Shown in pieces: positions 1 to 5,288 of a stretch of DNA of 5,288 nt. Position 1 is the stretch's first letter; every line of letters begins with the position of its first letter. This stretch comes from an uncultured Lysobacteraceae bacterium. Lineage in GTDB: Bacteria > Pseudomonadota > Gammaproteobacteria > Xanthomonadales > Rhodanobacteraceae. Location of the stretch: contig CAMLSI010000377.1 in assembly GCA_946482585.1 (NCBI GenBank), positions 1 to 5,288 on the forward strand, read 5' to 3'. The position numbers and the translations under genes were made by a program. Below the pieces are notes generated by a model. It worked only from the letters and a program-made list of their open reading frames with translations, was not told the DNA's origin and made no database searches.

Positions 1-1
1 T

Positions 2-511
2 CGCGCAGCACTGCGCGAGACTCCGCACTCGACCGGCACCAGCCCGACCGTGCACGAGAATGCCGCCGGCAATTTCGCCATCGTCTACAACTTCCTGCGC
101 TACGCGCTGGACCGCAAGAACACCGGAGACGCGGCGCTGCTCAGCGGAATCGTCAATTCGGCCCAGAACGGTCGCGCCAACCTGCAGGCCGTACTGAACG
201 TGGATCTCGACGACTGGGCGCGCGACTTCCTCGTCGGCGCCTACACCGACGATTCGGGCGTTGCCGGCGTGGCTTCGCAGTACAGCTTGCCGTCGTGGAA
301 TTTCCGTTCGGTCTACGGCGGTCTCGGCGGCTTCCCGCTCGCGACCACCCCGCTCACGGACGCCACACCGATGAACTTCGTGCTCGGCCCCGGCGGCGGC
401 ACGCGCTATGTGCGCTTCGGCGTGGCGACGGGCGGAACCGCCAACTTCACGTTCACCCAAGGCGGCGGCGCACCGTCGGCGCTCACGGCAGCGATCGTGC
501 GTACGAAGTAG
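2..511 (+). CDS. C-terminal part of a probable secreted/surface protein (5' end outside window)
   Basis: The frame is open from the first complete codon to a TAG stop at 509-511, so the gene starts left of the window and about 169 residues are visible. A GTG at position 50 could be picked as a start, but the reading frame and protein-like composition continue upstream of it and no ribosome binding site precedes it. The first part is helical and amphipathic (E-N-A-A-G-N-F then Y-N-F-L-R-Y, later D-D-W-A-R-D-F), followed by P-S-W-N-F-R and a Gly/Thr/Phe-rich, probably beta-stranded tail. That order, a helical region with a W-x-x-D motif and then an S-W-N-F segment before a beta tail, reminds me of the ends of extracellular metallopeptidase-like proteins (M30/hyicolysin type). 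No zinc-binding HExxH is in the visible part, so the function is unproven. It converges on the hydrolase gene at 593. Confidence 0.72.
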   Translation, partial: RAALRETPHSTGTSPTVHENAAGNFAIVYNFLRYALDRKNTGDAALLSGIVNSAQNGRANLQAVLNVDLDDWARDFLVGAYTDDSGVAGVASQYSLPSWNFRSVYGGLGGFPLATTPLTDATPMNFVLGPGGGTRYVRFGVATGGTANFTFTQGGGAPSALTAAIVRTK

Positions 512-532
512 GGCGAGTCGGGCAACACGCCG

Positions 533-564
533 CGGGCGAAGCGTCGGCAACGGCGCTTCGCCCG
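533..564. terminator. GC-rich hairpin between convergent genes, candidate bidirectional terminator
   Basis: An 11-bp perfect inverted repeat (CGGGCGAAGCG at 533-543 and its complement at 554-564) encloses a 10-nt loop. It begins 21 bases after the TAG of the plus-strand gene and ends 28 bases before the last base of the minus-strand hydrolase, as expected of a shared terminator. There is no good T tract on either side (only GTTTC at 569-573 on the plus strand). Efficient intrinsic termination is therefore inferred from the stem and its position. Confidence 0.55.
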
Positions 565-592
565 TGCCGTTTCACGCGTTCTCTATCGGTCG

Positions 593-1942
593 CTAGGCGG
601 GGCTCGTACGCAGCGCATCCGTGAGCAGCATCGCCGGAATCGCGAAATGGACCGCGTCGTAGCTGTCGATGCGGTTCTCCCGGGCGTACTCGTCGGAGGC
701 CGACTCCTTCAGGACCCGGTGCGCCTCGGCGCGTGAGGCCGACGCCTCGGCACCGGTGTCGCCGCCGACGGCGCGCGCCGACTTCATGGCATCGAGCAGG
801 CGTGCCGCATCCGCCTTGCGCGCGGCGTTCTGCGCGTCGACCCAGCTCGACTGCGGCAGGTACAGATAACGCCATTTCGCATTCTGGCCGAGAAACGCCT
901 TGCGCAGGTCGCGCGGTCGCGGGACATCGCGCGGCAGCGACGGAAAATCCGTCTGGCTGTAGAGCGCGATGCGCCGCCTGCCGGCTCCGGCCGCGGCCCA
1001 CTGGTCGAGCGCCGCGCCGATGTTCGCGAACGCCGCGTCCGTTCCCGACGGCGGATCGAGCAGGATCGCGTCGCGCAGCAGCGTATCGACCAGGCGCGAA
1101 CGGCGGTTCTCGACGACGAACTTCGCGATGACCTCGGCGCCGAAACTGTAGCCGGCCAGAGCGACGCCGCCGATCGCGGGCGGCTCGGCATCGGGCGACT
1201 TCCAGAGCCAGGCATGCACCGCGTCGAGCAGCGCGGCAGCCGTATCGGCGCGCTGCAGCCCACCGGGATAACTGCCGATTCCGAATACCGGCTGCACCAG
1301 CACGAACGGCTGCGCGGAACGGCGTATCTGATACGGCAGGCCGAACGTGAATTTTTCCTCGACCTCGCGCAGGCCGGGAGCGCCGCGCGCCGCAACCGCG
1401 GCTTTGCTCGGCATCCAGCGTTCTTCGCGGCAGGTCAGGGGATCGGCGCGATAGTTCAGGTAGTTCCAGATGCCGTAGAACCCGAAATCGAAGTTGTAGG
1501 GGTAGGGGCCCAGCAGGTCGGGCGCATAGGTCGGACCGTAACGATCGCCGTTCGTGTTCGGCGGCGGACGCCAGAAGTAGAGATAACGCGCGCTCTTCGG
1601 GGCGGATGCGCGAAGCTCGCGCGGAATGCCGACGATGACCAGCGCGACGTAGTCGACACCTTTCACGTCGAGCACGGCGACGTCGAACGCCGGATCGACC
1701 GTCGCGAGTTCGAAACCGATGGTGCCGCCGTCGCGGACCGGCGGTGTGGCGGCGAACCAATAGTCGTGCACCGTGCGCGGCGCGAAATCCTGCGGCGGCC
1801 AGGATTGCGTGAGCGGCAGCAGCGGGCGTCGTTCCGGCCGCTGCGGCGCCGGCCCCGCCGGCACGGCAGCGAGCGCCTTCCGCATGCGCGCGTCGGCACG
1901 GCCGCCGCCGGCGATCGTTTCGCTGACCGACACCGGCGCCAT
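593..1942 (-). CDS. Predicted alpha/beta-hydrolase-fold serine hydrolase (esterase/lipase-like)
   Basis: This 449-residue protein has a G-Y-S-F-G nucleophile elbow at residues 264-268 (Ser266), preceded by the strand I-G-G-V-A-L-A. About 50 residues earlier lies F-V-L-V-Q-P-V-F-G-I-G (213-223), where the oxyanion loop of alpha/beta hydrolases normally sits. Acid candidates are Asp296 (I-L-L-D-P-P) and Asp332 (S-Q-T-D-F-P). His432 in Y-D-A-V-H-F near the C-terminus fits the catalytic His. About 200 residues precede the core, including an aromatic-rich stretch at 146-165 that could form a lid or substrate site. No signal peptide is visible from the chosen ATG. The start is uncertain: the frame stays open up to 2137 inside the upstream gene, the ribosome binding site before 1942 is weak, and an alternative ATG lies at 1885. 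The substrate is unknown. The gene follows the large gene after a 37-bp gap and is probably co-transcribed with it. Confidence 0.85.
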   Translation of the reverse strand: MAPVSVSETIAGGGRADARMRKALAAVPAGPAPQRPERRPLLPLTQSWPPQDFAPRTVHDYWFAATPPVRDGGTIGFELATVDPAFDVAVLDVKGVDYVALVIVGIPRELRASAPKSARYLYFWRPPPNTNGDRYGPTYAPDLLGPYPYNFDFGFYGIWNYLNYRADPLTCREERWMPSKAAVAARGAPGLREVEEKFTFGLPYQIRRSAQPFVLVQPVFGIGSYPGGLQRADTAAALLDAVHAWLWKSPDAEPPAIGGVALAGYSFGAEVIAKFVVENRRSRLVDTLLRDAILLDPPSGTDAAFANIGAALDQWAAAGAGRRRIALYSQTDFPSLPRDVPRPRDLRKAFLGQNAKWRYLYLPQSSWVDAQNAARKADAARLLDAMKSARAVGGDTGAEASASRAEAHRVLKESASDEYARENRIDSYDAVHFAIPAMLLTDALRTSPA

Positions 1943-1979
1943 CAGGATGCTCTGCGTCGGGCTAGTGGCGGCATCGGCT

Positions 1980-4900
1980 TCAGGTCGGCATTCCGTTCGC
2001 GTCGTATTCCACTTCGGTCGCGACGATCTGGTCGGTCGGCAACACTTCGATCCACTGATCGACGAACTCGAAATGCTCGCTCCAGGTCGCGCGGAATCCG
2101 CCGGGCAGCGGATCGAAGCCCTTTTCGAACACTTCATCGGGCGGCGCGTAGTTCACGCCCTGGCCGACGGCGAGAGAACGGCGGTGCTTCTCGGCCACGT
2201 CTTCGGCGATGAGCACCAGCACGTCCTCGACGGTCGGGTCCTTGTCCACCTGGTGCCGCTCCAGGTATTTCTGCTTGAACAGCAGGCGATCGTCGCCGGC
2301 GTAGCGCTCGCCGAGGCCTTGCACGCCTTCGACTTCCGATTGCTTGAGCCATTCCAGCGCTTCGAGTTCGCGTCCCGGGCGAATCGGAATGACGGCTTTC
2401 ACCCACGGCGCATTCAGGAACGCGTTGCGCAGGTCGTCGCCGTCGAGCTGCAGCAGCCAGCCCAGCGAACTGCCGAGGCGCGCGCACGCGGAATTTTCCG
2501 TGATGAGATAGTTGTCGCCGCGTCCTTCGCCGCCCCAGCCGACGATGTCCTCGGTGCCGAGCGTGCCGAGCTTGGCGCGCGCGCCCATGTCGACGAGCGT
2601 GTTCATCGCCTTGCCGGCCAGCGACACACTCGTGGTGATGGCCGCCGCCGCGACGCCGCCCGGTGTCAGCGGCTTTTCGATATCGGCACCGGTCCGCAGC
2701 GACGAGCGATGTCGCCGCGGTTGCCACCATTCCGGTGCGACGAAATACATCATCTTGTCGACGTCGAACAGCGACTTCACGAGCTCCGAGCGCAGATGCG
2801 CCAGCGCGCGGTTCGCCGACAGGCTCCAGGCGTCGCGCATGAGCTGGGCGATCAGGCTGCGATAGACCACGGTGCGCTCTTCCTCGCGCAGGTCGTCGCT
2901 GCTGCGCGCCTTGATCTCGCTCGCGAGCTTCACGCGCTCCTTGACGCTCTTGACCATCTCTTCCTTGATCTTTCGTTCGCGCTCGATCTCGCGCTTCGTG
3001 TTTTCCGCGACGACGGCCTTGTTCTCCTCGGCGATCGCCGCCTTCTTGGCGGCCGTCGGCGCTATCGTGATCTGCGCCTGGAACTCGATGATTTCGCCGG
3101 GCGTGACGTCGCCGCCGTTGACGACGAGATCCATCGTACCGTCGCCGGCATTCATGATGGTCATGTGGTACTGCAGCTTCATGCCGTTCTTGCCGAGCCA
3201 GCGCAGCGGGATCGATTCGCCTAGTGTGGGCGCCTTCCTGAAGACTTCGTCTTCGATCTGCTCGGCGCCGCCCGCGATCTGATAGCCCTCGGGCAGCGCC
3301 AGCTTGAACGGCTGGTGGATGGTCCTGGGCGCGTCGATGCTGTACCAGTCGTGCGGTTCTTCGTCGTCGCCGAACAGGCTGTCGAGCACTTCGTAGGCGG
3401 CGACGCCGACCGCGACGCCGGGCAGGCTGCCGACGGTCAGTCCGACGAAGCCCGCCGCGACGATGGGCCCGAGGCTGCTGCGCTCGCCGGCCCTGGGCAC
3501 CGGCAACAGTATCGTCACGACCTCGGTATGGTTCTTCGGTTCCGGCTTGGTCGGCAGCGCGGCGTACTGGGCGAGATCGCCCTTCGACGCCAGATGGACG
3601 AGCTGTCCGAGGCCGAGAGCCGCGCCCGGGTCGTCGACGTAGACCTGCCAGCACAGCTGCGTGCCGATGTCCTGCATCTGCACGCCGACTTCGCGCATCT
3701 TGCGGCGAAGCTCGTAGTTGACGAGGTCGGGCGTGTCGTTCTTGATCACGTAGCGCTTGCTGCGCGTGTCAGTCGTCTCCGTGACCGTGCGGAAGCTCGA
3801 CTTGTAGTTCGAGCGGATCTCGCTCGACAGCTTCGCGCTCTGCTGGCGCAGCGTACGGTGGTTTTCTTCGCGGGCGCGCCGCTGCGTTTCCTCCACGCTG
3901 GTCGTGCCGCTGGCCTCGACGTGCGCGACGAGGATCGTCGCGCCGCCCGACAGCGACGCGCCGAGTTTCGTGTTCTTCTGATTCTCGCTCTTGATGGCCG
4001 TGGCCAGTTCGTCCTCGGTCGTCGCCGTGCTTTCGCTGCGCAGGATGCGTTCGGCGAATTCCTCGAACGTGCGCTCCTCGAGCACGCGGCGCGTGCTGAC
4101 TTCGATGAGCTCGGTCATGCTGCCGGGGCTGAGCCAGAGATGTTCGACCGGAGGGCCGAGGAACGTGCCGAACTCGAAGAAGTACTGGCGGAAGATGTTG
4201 ACGATGCCGAGCGGAGACAGCACGGCCTCGCGCCCCTTGCCGACGGCGAGATGCATCGGATCCAGCTGCTGCAGCACCTTCGCGTAGTCGAGCGAGGGAC
4301 GCGTCTTGAGCAGCAACGCGGCGATCTTGCCGAGGAACGCGTCGACGGCTGCGGGATCGTCGGTGCGCGGCAACAGCGCGTTGAGATAGCGCGCGACGTA
4401 GGCTTCCTTGTTGAACAGGTGGTCCGCGGCCTCGGCGCGCGTCGCGAACTGCGTGCGCACGCGCGCCACGTAGTCGCCCAGGCGATCGCCGGCCTCAGCC
4501 CTGCGCGGAGCGAACAGGCCTCTGTCTTCACCGACCAGCTCGTCGAGCGCGCGCCGGAAGACGCGATTGAGATTGTCCGGGCTCAGCAGCTCGTTCCAGA
4601 ACGGCAGCCAGAAATCGGCCTCGTCGGCCGGATGCTGGCGCAGCGATGCGGTGAGATCCGGCTGCAGCCGCCGCACGATCAGGCTGTCGAGAAATTCCGG
4701 CGGATCGGCCAGCAGCGGCGTCGCGTTGCTCTTGAACAGTTCCGGTTCGCGCTGGACCGGCCCTATGTCGCCGTCGCCGTCGATCGTCAGTATCTCGCCG
4801 GCTCCTTGTCTCACCTCGAGGCGTTCGAGGTCCGCGACCGTGAACACCCGGGGAAAGCCTGCGGTCGACAACCCGGTGTCCTGCAGGCGTTGCTGGATGA

Positions 4901-4991
4901 TCTTGGATTTCCAGCCGATCAGAGGCTGGTAAACACCGAACAGCTCGGTCGCATAAGGAAGCCGGCCGCGGAACTTCTCCAGATCTCTCAT
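1980..4991 (-). CDS. Large multidomain protein of unknown family (1003 aa)
   Basis: I do not recognise a named family. The protein begins M-R-D-L-E-K-F-R-G-R-L-P-Y and has no signal peptide. Residues 1-280 look mostly helical and globular. Residues 285-415 begin L-W-L-S-P-G-S and become a Glu/Arg/Thr/Ser-rich stretch, interrupted by a short Gly/Ala/Val segment (343-357). Residues 420-470 hold a conserved-looking C-W-Q-V-Y-V-D-D-P-G motif (447-456). Residues 507-537 are Gly/Ala/Val-rich and hydrophobic, possibly membrane-interacting. Residues 552-645 look beta-rich. Residues 647-708 are Lys/Glu/Arg-rich and probably a coiled coil. A second Ala/Gly-rich segment lies at 778-808, followed by a globular end that includes A-P-W-V-K-A-V-I-P-I-R-P-G (861-873). 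The ATG at 4991 is chosen because GGAGG lies four bases upstream; the frame extends to a GTG at 5123, but that 44-residue addition has no ribosome binding site and an unprotein-like, Arg-rich composition. It is first of an apparent two-gene unit with the hydrolase. Confidence 0.88.
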   Translation of the reverse strand: MRDLEKFRGRLPYATELFGVYQPLIGWKSKIIQQRLQDTGLSTAGFPRVFTVADLERLEVRQGAGEILTIDGDGDIGPVQREPELFKSNATPLLADPPEFLDSLIVRRLQPDLTASLRQHPADEADFWLPFWNELLSPDNLNRVFRRALDELVGEDRGLFAPRRAEAGDRLGDYVARVRTQFATRAEAADHLFNKEAYVARYLNALLPRTDDPAAVDAFLGKIAALLLKTRPSLDYAKVLQQLDPMHLAVGKGREAVLSPLGIVNIFRQYFFEFGTFLGPPVEHLWLSPGSMTELIEVSTRRVLEERTFEEFAERILRSESTATTEDELATAIKSENQKNTKLGASLSGGATILVAHVEASGTTSVEETQRRAREENHRTLRQQSAKLSSEIRSNYKSSFRTVTETTDTRSKRYVIKNDTPDLVNYELRRKMREVGVQMQDIGTQLCWQVYVDDPGAALGLGQLVHLASKGDLAQYAALPTKPEPKNHTEVVTILLPVPRAGERSSLGPIVAAGFVGLTVGSLPGVAVGVAAYEVLDSLFGDDEEPHDWYSIDAPRTIHQPFKLALPEGYQIAGGAEQIEDEVFRKAPTLGESIPLRWLGKNGMKLQYHMTIMNAGDGTMDLVVNGGDVTPGEIIEFQAQITIAPTAAKKAAIAEENKAVVAENTKREIERERKIKEEMVKSVKERVKLASEIKARSSDDLREEERTVVYRSLIAQLMRDAWSLSANRALAHLRSELVKSLFDVDKMMYFVAPEWWQPRRHRSSLRTGADIEKPLTPGGVAAAAITTSVSLAGKAMNTLVDMGARAKLGTLGTEDIVGWGGEGRGDNYLITENSACARLGSSLGWLLQLDGDDLRNAFLNAPWVKAVIPIRPGRELEALEWLKQSEVEGVQGLGERYAGDDRLLFKQKYLERHQVDKDPTVEDVLVLIAEDVAEKHRRSLAVGQGVNYAPPDEVFEKGFDPLPGGFRATWSEHFEFVDQWIEVLPTDQIVATEVEYDANGMPT

Positions 4992-4995
4992 GGAG

Positions 4996-5000
4996 CCTCC
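4996..5000 (-). promoter_or_regulatory. Shine-Dalgarno GGAGG deciding the start of the 1003-aa gene
   Basis: On the minus strand the sequence reads GGAGG-CTCC-ATG, a strong ribosome binding core with a 4-base spacer to the ATG at 4991. The spacer is slightly short but workable. It favours this ATG over the in-frame GTG at 5123, which has nothing comparable upstream. Confidence 0.75.
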
Positions 5001-5111
5001 GTCAGGCAGTGGAGAACGATGGCCGCGCTCTGCCGGTCGGGCAGCGCGCGACCGGTGGCGAGCTGCTTGGAAAAACGAAACAGTGAGGCAGAAGCGAACT
5101 GGGTACTTCGA

Positions 5112-5124
5112 TGTGCTCTGCACA
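5112..5124. promoter_or_regulatory. Perfect 13-bp dyad TGTGC-N3-GCACA, possible operator
   Basis: The sequence TGTGC-TCT-GCACA is a perfect two-fold symmetric element with 5-bp arms and a 3-base centre, about 120 bases upstream of the ATG of the large gene. Its size and symmetry suit a dimeric repressor or activator site. No regulator gene is in view, and an arm of five bases can occur by chance, so the call is tentative. Confidence 0.3.
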
Positions 5125-5137
5125 CGTACACGTTTAG

Positions 5138-5171
5138 GGACCTTCGCCCTCCGTACGGAAGGCGATGGTCC
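5138..5171. repeat. 34-bp imperfect palindrome upstream of the large gene
   Basis: The arms GGACC at 5138-5142 and GGTCC at 5167-5171 enclose a further near-palindrome centred on CCGTACGG (5151-5158). Over the whole 34 bp, 15 of 17 positions pair, with mismatches at 5143/5166 and 5149/5160. There is no T tract on either side, so it does not look like an intrinsic terminator. An operator, a leader-RNA hairpin or a REP-like dispersed palindrome are the alternatives. Confidence 0.55.
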
Positions 5172-5225
5172 GCGGAAACCGTCGGGCGCGTGCTCGCCGA
5201 TGGCGACCGCACGCTACCGAATCGC

Positions 5226-5257
5226 AAAAAGAGAACGACCGGCCGGAGCCGGTCGTT
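5226..5257 (-). terminator. Rho-independent terminator for a minus-strand unit to the right
   Basis: A perfect 10-bp inverted repeat (AACGACCGGC at 5234-5243, complement at 5248-5257) closes a 4-base loop. Read on the minus strand it is followed by CTCTTTTTG, giving a five-T run at 5226-5230. On the plus strand only a TTTT partly within the stem follows (5256-5259), so the minus direction is favoured, though it may work both ways. No gene end is visible between it and the right edge, so the gene it serves would stop just outside the window. It also insulates the two-gene unit from upstream transcription. Confidence 0.8.
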
Positions 5258-5288
5258 TTCGGGGATGCCGCATCGCCGCGTCGAGCGA

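Larger units (their letters stand above)
5001..5233 (-). other. Non-coding leader/upstream region of the two-gene unit
   Basis: Between the start of the large gene and the hairpin at the right edge I find no convincing gene on either strand. It should contain the promoter of the minus-strand unit, but I see no clear -35/-10 pair. The best AT-richer spots are CCCTAAACG (minus strand, 5132-5140) and TTTCGTTTTTCC (minus strand, 5069-5080), and neither makes a proper sigma70 match. It holds the dyad at 5112-5124 and the palindrome at 5138-5171, and is less GC-rich in places than the flanking coding DNA. Confidence 0.5.

Noticed and set aside
483..1760. Minus-strand open frame of 425 codons overlapping the hydrolase
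   Set aside because: It is very Arg/Ala-rich and contains the hydrolase DNA in another frame; the frame with the G-Y-S-F-G motif and balanced composition is the real one.
1214..2212. Plus-strand open frame of 332 codons antisense to the hydrolase
   Set aside because: It is Arg-rich, especially towards its end, lacks motifs, and crosses the end of the upstream gene. It is explained by GC-driven absence of stops.
1773..3224. Plus-strand open frame of 483 codons antisense to the large gene and hydrolase
   Set aside because: It spans the junction of two well-supported opposite-strand genes and is rich in Arg, His, Ala and Leu, as shadow frames in GC-rich DNA are. It has no recognisable motif.
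2134..3654. Minus-strand open frame of 506 codons inside the large gene
   Set aside because: The product is extremely rich in Arg, Gly and Ala with no domain-like pattern. It is a frame-shifted shadow of the 1003-residue protein.
4992..5123. 44-residue N-terminal extension of the large protein from a GTG at 5123
   Set aside because: There is no ribosome binding site before the GTG, the extension has a shadow-like composition, and a GGAGG sits properly before the ATG at 4991.
5194..5206. Small dyad TCGCC-N3-GGCGA in the right intergenic region
   Set aside because: Arms of five GC-rich bases without extension are expected by chance in DNA of this composition, and nothing nearby supports a function.

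Overview
The window is GC-rich and gene-dense, with open antisense frames almost everywhere, as expected of a high-GC bacterial chromosome. Gene style and spacing fit a proteobacterium, perhaps a xanthomonad- or Burkholderia-like lineage. No marker gene is present to prove this, so the taxonomy is only a guess.

Layout, left to right. (1) Positions 2-511, plus strand: the C-terminal end of a gene that begins outside the window. It looks like the tail of a secreted or surface protein, possibly a metallopeptidase-like one. (2) Positions 512-592: a short convergent gap holding a strong GC-rich hairpin. (3) Positions 593-1942, minus strand: a predicted serine hydrolase of the alpha/beta-hydrolase fold, with a G-Y-S-F-G nucleophile elbow. 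(4) Positions 1980-4991, minus strand: a 1003-residue protein I cannot assign to a named family. It has a Gly/Ala-rich hydrophobic stretch, a beta-rich part and a highly charged coiled coil. (5) Positions 4992-5288: a non-coding leader with a good Shine-Dalgarno sequence, a compact dyad, a 34-bp imperfect palindrome and a terminator-type hairpin that probably closes a minus-strand unit lying to the right.

The two minus-strand genes are 37 bp apart and very likely co-transcribed, with the large protein first and the hydrolase second. The terminator-like hairpins at 533-564 and 5234-5257 bracket this pair, so it looks like a self-contained two-gene transcription unit. What the unit does cannot be read from the sequence. 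The pairing of a large multidomain protein of unknown family with a dedicated hydrolase is the most interesting thing here. No tRNA, rRNA, CRISPR array, insertion sequence or integrase was seen.
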